A stretch of DNA of 64,000 bases from Nageia nagi. Lineage: Eukaryota > Pinophyta. The position numbers and the translations under genes were made by a program. Location: assembly GCA_050084985.1 (NCBI GenBank), contig JBITNC010000001.1, forward strand, positions 17,856,001 to 17,920,000, in the 5' to 3' direction. The notes under the pieces are model-generated. The model did no database searches, had not been told where the DNA came from, and saw only the letters and a program-made list of their open reading frames with translations. Positions 46,880 to 56,896 of this stretch are shown here, piece by piece (positions within the stretch are counted from its first letter, which is position 1; each line of letters starts with the position of its first letter).

Positions 46880-49091
46880 TATCTACGTGTGCCTTCTCCT
46901 CATTGATCTATCTCTTGGCCTTGCAAAGCTGCTCGTAGAGGGCTTTGATCTCTTTGTTGGTTGTCTGTAGGTCCTGATAGATGTTAGTATAGTCCCCTCC
47001 TCTGAATCGTAGATGACCTTGTAGCTCTATGATCTTTGCATCCTTTTGACTGATTTGATCGCATAGCCTAGCCATCTCAACCTCAGGGTCCTGGTCATCT
47101 GTGACATAGCATAGACATATCATGTTAGTCTTTTGCATATCATGAAAGCAGAAAATCAAAAGAAAGCAAAAGAGAAAATAAGTTACCATCATCATCCTCA
47201 TCATCATCTTCCTCCTTCGCATCTGTATCCGCCTCATCCTCAGGTTTATACTCATCCTGGTCTAGATCTGTCTCCTCATTATCATCATGACCTGCATCTT
47301 GAGATGCATCGTAGGCATAAGTTAGGCTACTCTCTCCTCCCCACCCTACCGCCATGTAGGGAGCATCCCATCCGATCTGTATATCCCCTGTGTCCTCGTC
47401 CTCTCTCGCATCGTCACCTGAGTCAGCATCATAATACCTATGTGGTGAGGATGACGTTCCCTCCACCAATCTAGGTAGTCCTCCATATGGTTAGGTCCAT
47501 CTATGTCATCATCAACCCCATAGTCAAAGTCCTCACTAGGGGACTCCCAATCTAAGTCCCAGTCAGGTACTAGCTCATAGTCCTCTGGGAGGTGCCTGCT
47601 ATGGTAGTAGCGCACCACTATCCTATAGTCACCTGGTATACCCTGCTGGAGGTCAAACTGATGGAGTACCCACTCTGGCCTGTACAGCTCCACCAGTGCC
47701 CTACGTGCCTGTATGTATGTAGGTGTCTCACCCATGCCATCTCCTATATGTCCTCCTCCCACTCTAGTACACCCCCCCGATAGGGATGCCAGTATATCTA
47801 TGCCTCCTGTAGTAGGTCAAATCACACCCGCCACCCCCGCTAGGTCCATGTTAAGGAAGCCTAGTCCCTCTATCATCGCCCATTGTTACCAGGTGGGTAC
47901 ATCATCTGGTTGGTCTATGGGCAATGTTGTCAGTCTAGAAATGATGATGTGGTTGTATGCCCACACCTGCAGTATCATAGAGTGTGCTACCTATCTCCCC
48001 CCTCTCTCCACCTCTGCAAAGCCATGGAGGTCGTGATAGAGTTGTGTCAGTATCACGGGGCACCATGCATACCACTATCTATGTGTCACCATGTCATGTA
48101 TGATAGGAACCATGCCCACGGGGAAGGTCTCACTACTCTTGTTTGGGTAGACAATGGCATGCAGAAGGTAGGCAATGAGGAGCCTCATCTGTAGGTCACC
48201 CCATGCTAGAGGATCCTATGGCACATGTCTCATTAGGGACACACCCCTCTTCCTGTGATTTATCTCATCTGACCCCGTCAGCCATGCAGCCCATACCTCT
48301 GCCTATTCCAGGCTGGGAACAAGAACCATGTTCACTAGCCTCCCCCCGATAGGAAGTCTGGTGATCTTGTAGATGTCCTTTAGCATCATCGTGATCTCAC
48401 CAGTTAGAAGGTGAAAGGTGTTGGAGTTCGGATCCCACCTTTCCATCAAGGCTGTCAGCATATCATGATTGTGAAACACATAATCAGCAAATGCTAGGTA
48501 ACTGAAAGAAATGTCCTCTAGAATACTCCAGGCCTCGTCAGTTTGTGGCCACTGTTGGGCAGTGGTAAAAGTGGCACTCTTGCTAGATGGTCGCATAAGA
48601 TATGAATGATTCTATAAGAAAAGAGTGATAGAGAGTAAGTCAATATCATATATGAAGCAAAAATAGCAAAATAGTACAGGTAAAGAAGACCACCCACATT
48701 CTAAACTAGGGTAGAAAGGACCGCCAGTGATCCTATTTTTGTACACGAGGGTCAACAAAATTTGAAGTACATGTTCGTACAGACGAGTGTGGTACAGCCA
48801 TAAGACCAGAATTTTGAAAAATGAAATAAAGAAGTAAAAATGATGGGCTGAGGTATTCAACAAGTAAACCCTAGGGGCAACTTGGAAAATCAATATGCAG
48901 GGTAGCTAAAATCTGAAGGCAAGTAAAAACACAGCAAGAAAAAGGTAGGAAATGTAATATACGTGATGATCGGTAGGAGAATTGGTCACCAAGGTAGCTC
49001 TATGTCCATCCCAGCATGTGATTGGTAGGGCCATAGTGTGTAGTACAACAGCGCAGGAAATAGCACCCAGTGATAGCGATAAAATCACCAA
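46880..49091 (-). pseudogene. Captured plant mobile domain (PMD) gene, antisense in Tat-E, three exons
   Basis: Minus strand. Exon 1 (about 49091-48963) holds LPITCWDGHRATL, like the HxxxxxWDG start of PMD proteins. An intron with GT...AG ends (48962-48612) joins in phase to exon 2 (48611-47187). Exon 2 has the core: LTALMERWDPNSNTFHLLTG, then MMLKDIYKITRLPIGGR, later LTQLYHDLHGF and LQVWAYNH, and finally EWVLHQFDLQQGIP and an acidic tail. A second intron (47186-47099, GTAACT...TCACAG) joins the acidic tail in frame to a coiled-coil-like end (EVEMARLCDQISQKDAKIIEL) in exon 3. PMD genes occur in plants as MAIN/MAIL-type nuclear proteins and within transposable elements. Exon 2 has several stops and a probable frameshift at a C7 run near 47773, so it is now broken. 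No upstream ATG was found for exon 1. Confidence 0.85.
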
Positions 49092-49507
49092 CTAGAACTC
49101 TCCAACTCAGTATCCCAAGCTCTAAGATATTCTCAGCTCTAAAAATGATAGTGTGACCAAATGAGGAAGGGTGGGGTTCCTTTTATAGAAATATTAGGGC
49201 ACACACTTCAAGATAGTTTCAATTTGGGCATTCAGTGTGCATGGGCAGGTAACCAGGTATCAATCTGGAAATTAGGGGCGATTCATCGTAGCTTGATCTT
49301 CATGATTTTCGATAAATCCTCAAGAAAAGGGCCACCCACAGTCTTAGTTGAAGATCGCCTACATTCTAAATCTGCCAGAAAGAACCACCCGCATTCCTTT
49401 TTCCAGTCAATCAGCTCATCCAAGTATCATAGGTACATCACAGGTGCTTGATCAATGTTATATCCAAGATAATATTGCTTTGAATTTCATGTTTGTAGGG
49501 TTGTATT
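49092..49507. other. Tat-E region upstream of the antisense gene
   Basis: No coding sequence recognised. If the antisense gene had its own promoter it would lie here; I see no clear TATA box in the antisense direction. Confidence 0.4.
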
Positions 49508-49815
49508 ATCAGCTTATCATGCCTCTTGGCATGGAGTTTTAGCTCCCATTTATTAGTTCATCATGCCTCTTGGCATAGAGTTTCAGCTCCCATTTATCAG
49601 TTCATCATGCCTCTTGGCATAGAGTTTTAGCTCCCATTTATCAGTTCATCATGCCTCTTGGCGTGGAGTTTCAGCTCCCCATTTATTAGCTTATCATGCC
49701 TCTTGGCATGGAGTTTCAACTGCCATTTATTAGTTCATCATGCCTCTTGGCACGAAGTTTTAGCTCCCATTTATCAGTTCATCATGCCTCTTGGCACGAA
49801 GTTTTAACTCCCATA
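49508..49815. repeat. Tandem array, about seven units of 44-45 bp
   Basis: Unit words are agttcatcatgcctcttggc, atggagttt and agctcccatttat. Spacing of the cctcttgg word is 44-45 bp, and a diverged unit follows near 49850. Confidence 0.92.
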
Positions 49816-50348
49816 TATCTTATGGAGTTTGGTTCTTATGCAACTGCAGCATACCTCTTGGTGCGAAGTTTCAACTTCCATTGCAGTTGTGTGGAACTTA
49901 GCTCTCCACTGTGTGTGGTCATGTGTGTTGTCATGGTTATCATGTCTTATCTTATGATGTGGTCTTGTCGAGTCGTCAGGTCGTCATGTGTGGTTAGGTC
50001 GTCTGTTAGGTCATCGTCTTGTGTATGTGTGTTGTTAGGTTTGTTGTCATGAGTCATTAGTGTTGCGGCAAGGGTATCAGACTATCAGATATATCAGACT
50101 ATCACCTTCTATGGCATTCGTATATCAGAAAAAAGACGCAAGGGGCAAGCATGCCCAAGGTAATATCAAAGGAAGTTTTCTCAACCCATCTCTAGTATTA
50201 GCAATGTTTGTCACAATTTTATTTTATAATTAACGTATATCAATGCTTGTAGAATCTTTCATTGTTATGATATTTTGTTTTTACTTTGAATGCAAAATCT
50301 CTGATCACCTCATGTTTTTTGTCGATTTCACATTCAAAGTGGGGCATC
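49816..50348. other. Tat-E 3' end before the LTR
   Basis: GT-rich stretch with repeated ggtcgtc and tgtgtgt words (49900-50060), then unremarkable sequence ending in the polypurine tract aaagtggggcatc (50336-50348). Confidence 0.6.
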
Positions 50349-51273
50349 TGTTAACACATAAAAATGAATTTATGTTTTTATATCAATAAAATTAATGAAA
50401 ACATGCTTGGTCTAAATATATGTCTTGAATGTCTTAATGTGATAATATCAATGTTTGTCTTGAATGTGAATTTTATAATGATTATCTTGAATATTGCATG
50501 AATTATCTTGTTTATTAGTGTGGTTATCTTAAATGTTGTGAATTAGCCTTGTTTATGTAGATGCATGCCGACCCATGGGTTGTATTATCTATTATCTATA
50601 TAAATAAGGGATCTAATTGTAAGTCCATAATCAAGGATACACATGATCCCGCATATGGTCTTGATAATGGCAATCATATTGTAAGGTGTCTCTTGACACC
50701 GCCTATCAAGCTGGATTTTGTGTATCCCCTTCTTGCGAGCATTTTGAAGAACTAAGAGACTTATTTGAGTATCATACTGCAATTATATTGAGATTTGAGT
50801 GGAGGTGTAGACTCGTTGGAGACAAATCATAGCCTATCGAAGGTCGTCGATGCTCCTCTATGGACAAATATAGACCATCGATGTTCCTATCCAGTGCGAC
50901 GAACACCGCCCGCGGCCTTCTTCTGTGACTTTTTAGCTTCATGATTTCAGGTGTGGACAACATTGGATCCCAAGACTTCGTCAACAGCTTCGTTTCGAGC
51001 ACGCTTCATGAGGTGGGTATATAACTTCTATCTTGATAGGTGGTGTCATCTTATGCCTGACTACGTATACATATGTTTTAATATATTGTATAGTCTGAGT
51101 TTTGCAAATAATTTCGAGTTTATCATTTGTTAAAATACTTGTGCTATTGCTACAATTGATTGTCTCTTTCATTATTTTGTATAAATTGCTATCCGTAGCT
51201 CGAATACAAATATATTAGGTTTGTAGATATTTACCTGCTTATTTATTTGCATGCTCAATTTTATTTGTAAACA
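50349..51273 (+). repeat. Tat-E 3' LTR
   Basis: 925 bp, same length as the 5' LTR. The palindrome here is reduced to ACCCATGGGT because the left arm changed. Confidence 0.93.
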
Positions 51274-51342
51274 ATTCACAAAGTAGAGAGATAGTACATT
51301 AATCAACTCCATTTGTATTAATCGGATTATTTACCATCTACA

Positions 51343-52340
51343 ATAGTCCTTCCTTCATTACCAACCCTCAATCTGCATTCTCTCTCATAATACCCATACT
51401 TGTTACAATTGCAACATTGGACATTTCTCTTATTGCATTTGCCCCTGCCTTTGCTAGTTGCACCACCTCTTTTATCGCCTCTTTCCCTAGAAGAATTATG
51501 ACCTCTTCCTTGACCATTTCCTCTACCTTTCCTACTATAATTGGCTTCTTCTTATTTAGAAGAGAATGCCTTATCATTAAGACTAGAAATTGATTCTCTC
51601 AACCTCTTCTCATGATACATAAGAGAACTAATTCAATAGATCAAACTCCAAAGTGGATAAATCCTTACTCTCCTTAATAATGATCGCCCAATGATTCTAT
51701 TTGTGGGCGAGTGTTCTCAACACCTTCTTAAATACAATAACCTTTTCCACTTCTTTGCTAATGATTTCTATTTTATTAATGGTAACCTTCACACACACAT
51801 AGGAGTCATCAACACTCTCACTATCTTAAATTATAAGATTTTCAAACTCTCTTTGGAGAGTATGCAACTTCACTTGTTTGACTTAGTCACTACCTTGGTA
51901 ACCATCTTACAAGTCTTTCCATGCATCTATATTTTTTTTATAGCTAACAATCCCTAGAAAAATACTTTTCTTTAGTGTTGATTAAACATGGGAAAGCACT
52001 AAGCAATTTCATTTTCAATCTTCCTTTTGTGTTGTTCGATTTGCAGCTACAAGAATGCTCGATTTGCAGCTACAAGAATGCTCCAATATGTTGGTTCTAT
52101 GTAACCATGTTCTATAACATCACAAAGACCTTTACCCATAAACAATGTCTTCATCTTAATGTTCTAATACTCATAATCTTTACCATTAAACTCAAGGATT
52201 CATAACGCGTTAGTATTTTTGGCCATTACGCATAAACAAATATGAACCTAGAAAAAACATTCAAAATAACTTGGTAGATTATTACAAAACTCACATAGGC
52301 AACTATAAACCCTCCAACCGAACAAGGCTTTGATAGAAAA
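51343..52340 (-). pseudogene. Cop-J: Copia gag remnant cut by the Tat-G array
   Basis: The minus strand reads, from about 52226 leftward, a Cop-I-like gag start (EFNGKDYEY, MGKGLCDVIEHGYIEPTYW). A middle part similar to the Cop-I gag helix region follows (about 51960-51690), then a G/R-rich stretch and a CCHC-like knuckle (CNCNKYGYYEREC, near 51380-51420). It stops at the Tat-G LTR end, so it is probably the insertion target. A worn primer site (tatcaaagc on the minus strand) is near 52327-52336. A 23-bp direct duplication (52037-52082) and many stops break it. Confidence 0.75.
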
Positions 52341-53497
52341 TGAAGAAATGAATAAAATGTTAAGGATGAAGTACAACTGCCAAATAGACCAAAATCACCA
52401 AACTAATAATTTATACTATGATGAATATGTTCACAAATAAGATGGAGAACTCAAGACAAATAATAGGGTGACATATACCATTGGAAAGGTATTGAAATCA
52501 TATTTCTAAGTGTATATGGTGATTGAAAAAAGTAGTTATAAATATTTAGCAATTCTCAATGACATGAGATACTATTTCTGGTGACAACGAATAGTTCCGT
52601 AGGAGAAATACCTCACAAAGAATGTGATGTTGTTATGATGAATCTTAACGAAAATATTAAGTGTAATATACTATTAAAAAGGTATTGAAACCAGATTTCC
52701 AAAGTTGGGTGGCGATTTGCAAATGAATTGGGGAAAGGAAAGAGGTTATATATGTAAGTCTATTTAAACACCTTTTTAGTTTTGGATTGTAGTCAACATA
52801 TATAACATGTATTTTGATTTTAATATTATGAAATTGATGTATCCTTGCTTTAGATGATACAGTAAGTTGTTTTGGTTTCTTTCATAAGCGTTCCTAAACA
52901 TCTTTTTATGCTATTGTAAAAGGTTACGGGGTTCCTTTAAAAACCTACTTCTTATACTCTTATTTGAAAAAATATAATATTATTTTTTGTTAATTTGTAA
53001 ATTTCAATATTGATGTGCATATATATACACTCTCTCAAAGATTTGCATATAATGCATTGAATTTAATGCTATTGTTTATATGAGGTATTTGTTTCAATTA
53101 TTTTGATTTATTAATAGTAGCTAATTATATTAATATAAGAGTGACATTTAATATTTTGGAACAAGAGATTAAAGCCTATATGATGAACATTAAAGAGTTG
53201 ACAATTTTAAAATATGTTTAAGGTAAATTTCATCTTTTATGTGTGTCAACGACTTCAAGAAGCCATTTGATTGATAGTGAAGAATTATGTGAGTATTATC
53301 AAAGGATCGAATACCATGACATTTCCTACTTCAAGCAAGTATTTAGGAAAATGAGGTAAAATATATGGGCGGTGGATGCAAATTTTAGACAACTTCCAAA
53401 AGATACCCCTTAATTATGACAACGAAATTGAAGATAACCCTTGTAAAAGAATCATTTAAAAAAGATTATATAATAAAATCCAATTAATTAACAAAAT
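52341..53497. other. Noncoding stretch, probably old repeat DNA
   Basis: If Cop-J once had a 5' LTR it should start near 52340, but I cannot define its far end. Two related segments (around 52480-52545 and 52655-52720, sharing aaaggtattgaaa and atttc) suggest an old tandem duplication. No gene is seen. Confidence 0.4.
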
Positions 53498-53508
53498 ATA
53501 CTATAAGA

Positions 53509-53613
53509 GCTCGAGTGGGGGTGGCGCAACGGTGGTGCCTTGGGTCTGGTGACAGTAGCTCTTGGATTCCAACCTACAGAGACGTGTGAGTACTTAACTT
53601 AGGATGAAAAAAA
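53509..53613 (+). mobile_element. tRNA-derived SINE, ~105 bp
   Basis: Flanked by an 11-bp duplication ATACTATAAGA (53498-53508 and 53614-53624) and ending in an A-rich tail. An A-box-like TGGCGCAACGG is at about 53522-53532 and a worn B-box-like ggattccaacc about 40 bp later. The size, internal promoter boxes, A tail and long duplication fit a plant SINE of the Au type. Confidence 0.75.
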
Positions 53614-53624
53614 ATACTATAAGA

Positions 53625-54200
53625 ATGAAAGGAAATAACAAGTAAATAATACTATTCAATAAGTGCTTTATGTTAAAAGGATTTCTAAATTGAATAATTT
53701 TTAAATATTAAAAATAAAATAAAATTATAAAATTAAAAATAAAAATAAAGTAAAATTATAAATCAAATATTATAAATCAAATATTAAAAATAAAATTATA
53801 AATCTAAAAAAATAAAAATCATTAAATTTGAAAGATATAAAATAATATATTATAGTAATCTAATAAATTTTCACATGTAAATCTATGCAATACTTTATAA
53901 TTATTAAAATTAAATTATTGTAATAATTTTTAATATGTTGTAATGATTTTCATTTGTTAGAATGTAATACTTACAAATTTAAGTTTGTAGCAATTTTATT
54001 TCTTAAGATTTAGAAGATAATTACTTATATCAAATTGTAGAAAATGATTTTGCTTCAATGAACATGATATTTCAACAGTATTAAGATTCCATCAATATCT
54101 TTGCATAGGATAACGTAAGTGATTTAAGCATTTATATCTCTTTTTGGAAAGTCCAAAATTCAAACATACATCCTACGCAATGACAGATCAAAATTTCAAT
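53625..54200. other. AT-rich intergenic stretch
   Basis: Very AT-rich, with repeated attataaa and aaataaaatta words (53700-53830). No gene is seen. Confidence 0.5.
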
Positions 54201-54217
54201 TTTAGATAATATTATAT

Positions 54218-54314
54218 TGGGCTTAATGAGAACTTATAGCTTCAGTGCCAATATGAAATTTCTTAATTAAAAACCCTAAACCCCAGCACTCTGGATTTCG
54301 TTCCAGAATGGGCC
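54218..54314 (+). promoter_or_regulatory. Site II (TGGGCY) motifs and telo-box upstream of the PPR gene
   Basis: TGGGCT at 54218-54223, telo-box AAACCCTAA at 54271-54279 and TGGGCC at 54309-54314, 200-300 bp before the ATG. Plant promoters of ribosomal, mitochondrial and other housekeeping genes often combine site II motifs with a telo-box. No clear TATA box is seen, which also fits that class. The link to this gene is inference from position. Confidence 0.6.
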
Positions 54315-54427
54315 TCTTCTACATTAGTTTGGTTCTACAATGTGTCTCTCCGGACTGCGGAGGCAGTGATTGTGATTCCCTAATCATACCATAAATTTCC
54401 ATCGATTTGAAGTCGCGATCTAAATAC

Positions 54428-54604
54428 ATGGTTTCAGTTTTACCCTACAATCGGATTCTTCAACCCGTTATTGAAATTGCTTTGATATCTAAACCCTTCA
54501 AAACACTCGCTCAAAATGTTATCTTCCAGGATCTTGAGTGGGCTTCATCGGATTCGAACGCCCTATCTCCTCCGTCCAATATCCTCAACACCCAAAACCA
54601 ATGA
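54428..54604 (+). promoter_or_regulatory. Upstream ORF overlapping the PPR start codon
   Basis: An ATG at 54428 opens 58 codons in another frame and ends at 54604, 88 bases past the main ATG (54516). If the transcript includes it, ribosomes starting there would skip the main start. The transcript start is unknown, so it may lie outside the mRNA. Confidence 0.4.
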
Positions 54605-56888
54605 CTCAGCAGAAGCCGAGATACTCCTCTACCAGTCACTACCAGAGTACTCCTCAATCCCAGAAATCCACGTGGGCATCGCTGATGTGGCAGGAGGAGC
54701 ATCCGAGTCAGCAGCACCAGAACTGGGGAAGACACCCACGACGGAGAAGGCTAACAAGACCAAACCTACAAGTTCAGGAAGAGGTAAGTCCAAAAACCCT
54801 ACAAACGCAGAAAAAAATCTCAAGGACGCAGACAAAAATCGAGACCATTCAGTAAAAAATCTGAAAAACCCAGTAAAAAATCTACAGGACCCTGTAAATC
54901 ATCTGTGCAAAATCCTATGTAGTGGCCCATGGACCCCTACATTACAAAGAAAATTGTGGAGGGCATGCCCCACTTTAGACTATGTTACTGTAATGGGAGT
55001 CCTTGATCAGGCCAAAACATCAAGGCAGGCTCTTAGGTTCTTCAGGTGGGCAGAAAAAATTGGGTTCAAACATGATAGGTTCACCTATTTTAAGATGCTT
55101 GAAATTTTAGGTAGGGCTAAAAGGATTCATGTTGCTAGGAGTATCCTTCTTGAGATGCCTGATAAGGGCATCAAGTGGAATGATGATGTTTTCAATAGCC
55201 TCATTAGGACCTATGGCAAGGAGGGCATAGTGCAAGAGTCTGTTAAGCTTTTCAAGAGAATGGGTGATTTTGATGTGAAGCCCACGGTGTTGGCATACAA
55301 TAATTTTTTCAGTGCTTTGATCAGGAGTGGTAGGACTGCCATGGCCAAGAGATATTATAACAAGATGTTGAAGCAGGGGCTTAAGCCTGATATGTTTACT
55401 TATAATATATTAATTAGGGGTTTTTGTCTCAAGTCCAAGGTTGGTGCTGCACGGAGGTTTCTGAATGATATGATTGCCGCAGGCAGGGCTCCGACGATAG
55501 TGACCTATAATACACTTTTGGATGGGTTTTGTAGGGCTGGGAAATTGGAGGATTGCTTGAAAGTGCTGAGTGAGATGAAGGAGAGAGAGATATGTCCTGA
55601 TGTGGTGAGTTATACAACATTGATCAAGGGCTACTGTAAGGAGAATCGTCTGGATGAGGCAGTGGAGTGTTTTAGAGAGATGGCTGGCAAGGGAGTCGGC
55701 CCTGATGAGGTCACCTATATTACTTTGATCCCAAGGCTTTGTGAGGCTGAGAGATTGGATGAGGCACACAGACTTCTAAATGAGATGATACAACAGGGGT
55801 TGAAACCTAATGCTTCATTGTTTCAAGCTGTGATCAATGGTCAGTGCAAAGCAGGCAAAATGGAAGGGGCAGTGGAGGTTTTTGATCATATGAACCAGTC
55901 AAAAACCGCTGCAACTTATGCAACGTACAATACCTTAATTGTTAACCTTTATTTTAGAGGGCAATTTGATAAATCAGTTGAGATCTTGGATGATCTTTTG
56001 CAGAAGGATGTGTTGCCAGAACCAGGAAATACCGACTCCAAGTTTGATTTCTATAATCCTATGCTCAAATATCTTATTGGAGAAGGGAAAACCCAGAAAG
56101 CAGAAGAACTCTTTAGAAAGTTGCTTAAGAGGGGTGTTCCAGATTCTTTAATCTTCATTAGTATTATCCTTGGTCATTGCAAGGAAGGTACACCTGAGGC
56201 AGGTTTTGATCTTCTTAAGATAATGCTGAGGAAAAACCTTTCTGTAGATGTTGACACATATAATGCTCTCATAGAAAGCTTTCTGAAAAAAGGGCAGCCT
56301 GCAGAAGCAAGAGATGTTTTGGATAAGATGATTGAAAATGGTTGTCAGCCGACTGCCTCTATTTTTCATGCAGTGATTGATAGTCTTTTTTCAGATGGCA
56401 GATATCAGACTGCGAGCAGGGTTATGAGAACTATGCTGGAGAAGGATGTAAAAGAAAATTTGGATTTTATACCAAAGATTTTGGGGGCTCTTCTAGAACG
56501 TGAACATGTAGAGGAAGTATTTGACCGCTTGAACTTGATGTTTGACAAGGGATGTGTTCCTGATTTGAATATAATCTTAAATGAACTTTGTCAGAAAGGG
56601 AAATCTTACACAGCTCAGAAAGTTCTGGTTTTTGTTTTGTTTAAGAATTGTGATATAAGTGCTGAAACATATGACACTGTTATCAATGCTCTTTGCACCG
56701 ATGGCAAAGCTGATGATGCTGTTTATCTCTTACGTGCACTCGCAAGGAAAGGGACCCTGTTCGATTTGAGCAGCTATAAGACATTGATCAGCAATCTTCA
56801 AGAAGAAGGTAAATCAGAACAGGCAGATTATGTTTCAAAAAGATTCATGGAAAAGAGTCGTAAAAGAGTTAAAAGTACTAATCGGTGA
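54516..56888 (+). CDS. P-class pentatricopeptide repeat (PPR) protein, organelle-targeted
   Basis: A single uninterrupted exon of 790 codons, the only intact large gene in the window. The N-terminus (MLSSRILSGLHRIRTPYLLR) is basic, serine- and arginine-rich and lacks acidic residues, as in mitochondrial or plastid transit peptides. Residues about 70-130 are low-complexity, with repeated K-N-L-K/Q and N-P-V-K words. From about residue 150 to 780 there are 17-18 tandem 35-residue PPR motifs of the plain P type, for example VTYNTLLDGFCRAGKLEDCL and VSYTTLIKGYCKENRLDEAV. No E or DYW extension is present, so an RNA-binding role (stability, splicing or translation of an organelle transcript) is more likely than editing. 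The overall arrangement resembles, from memory, the Arabidopsis P-class protein At2g37230. The target RNA cannot be told from sequence alone. The start at 54516 is chosen because it yields the transit peptide. Confidence 0.95.
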   Translation: MLSSRILSGLHRIRTPYLLRPISSTPKTNDSAEAEILLYQSLPEYSSIPEIHVGIADVAGGASESAAPELGKTPTTEKANKTKPTSSGRGKSKNPTNAEKNLKDADKNRDHSVKNLKNPVKNLQDPVNHLCKILCSGPWTPTLQRKLWRACPTLDYVTVMGVLDQAKTSRQALRFFRWAEKIGFKHDRFTYFKMLEILGRAKRIHVARSILLEMPDKGIKWNDDVFNSLIRTYGKEGIVQESVKLFKRMGDFDVKPTVLAYNNFFSALIRSGRTAMAKRYYNKMLKQGLKPDMFTYNILIRGFCLKSKVGAARRFLNDMIAAGRAPTIVTYNTLLDGFCRAGKLEDCLKVLSEMKEREICPDVVSYTTLIKGYCKENRLDEAVECFREMAGKGVGPDEVTYITLIPRLCEAERLDEAHRLLNEMIQQGLKPNASLFQAVINGQCKAGKMEGAVEVFDHMNQSKTAATYATYNTLIVNLYFRGQFDKSVEILDDLLQKDVLPEPGNTDSKFDFYNPMLKYLIGEGKTQKAEELFRKLLKRGVPDSLIFISIILGHCKEGTPEAGFDLLKIMLRKNLSVDVDTYNALIESFLKKGQPAEARDVLDKMIENGCQPTASIFHAVIDSLFSDGRYQTASRVMRTMLEKDVKENLDFIPKILGALLEREHVEEVFDRLNLMFDKGCVPDLNIILNELCQKGKSYTAQKVLVFVLFKNCDISAETYDTVINALCTDGKADDAVYLLRALARKGTLFDLSSYKTLISNLQEEGKSEQADYVSKRFMEKSRKRVKSTNR

Positions 56889-56896
56889 TTAGTACT
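56874..56896 (+). other. Perfect inverted repeat spanning the PPR stop codon
   Basis: AGTACTAATC-GGT-GATTAGTACT: two 10-bp arms with a 3-base loop. The TGA stop (56886-56888) begins in the loop and ends in the right arm. Confidence 0.85.

Larger units (their letters stand above)
43266..51273 (+). mobile_element. Tat-E: non-autonomous Gypsy/Tat element with gag and an antisense captured gene
   Basis: 8.0 kb with two LTRs of exactly 925 bp (43266-44190 and 50349-51273), TG...(A)CA ends and target duplication ATTCA (43261-43265 and 51274-51278). Order: LTR, primer-site region tggtgaacccaacgtgaaac (44193-44212), broken gag (44213-46394), a short gap, an antisense plant mobile domain gene (about 49091 down to 46880), a 44-bp tandem array (49508-49815), a GT-rich stretch, polypurine tract aaagtggggcatc, LTR. 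No protease, RT, RNase H or integrase is visible, so movement would depend on another element. Confidence 0.9.
21578..51342 (+). mobile_element. Tat-G: Ty3/Gypsy (Tat lineage) array, internal 3' end - LTR - internal - LTR
   Basis: Plus-strand Gypsy element of about 10 kb, expanded by nested insertions (Chr-H with Cop-I, a solo LTR, Tat-E). Both LTRs (23114-23708; 42688-43265 plus 51279-51342) are preceded by the same 3' internal sequence and polypurine tract (aaagaggtgaaaa and aaagaggggcaaa). The left LTR is therefore not a normal 5' LTR but joins two copies in tandem. Tat assignment rests on the CxYHxxxGH-type gag knuckle remnant, the RT followed by two RNase-H-like blocks, and an antisense open frame between pol and the 3' LTR. 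All coding parts are broken. Confidence 0.85.
42688..51342 (+). repeat. Tat-G right LTR, split by Tat-E
   Basis: The pieces 42688-43265 and 51279-51342 together align with 23114-23708. After Tat-E the shared words ttaatcaactccatttgtatt and attatttaccatcta continue to the LTR end at ccatctaca. Confidence 0.8.

Noticed and set aside
47133-47474. Plus-strand frames at 47133-48194 in Tat-E, rich in proline, histidine and tyrosine
   Set aside because: They are complements of the PMD gene exon 2; the minus-strand reading has the recognisable domain and in-phase introns.
54538-54855. A 105-codon frame overlapping the start of the PPR gene
   Set aside because: It is an alternative frame of the low-complexity N-terminal region, with no independent support.
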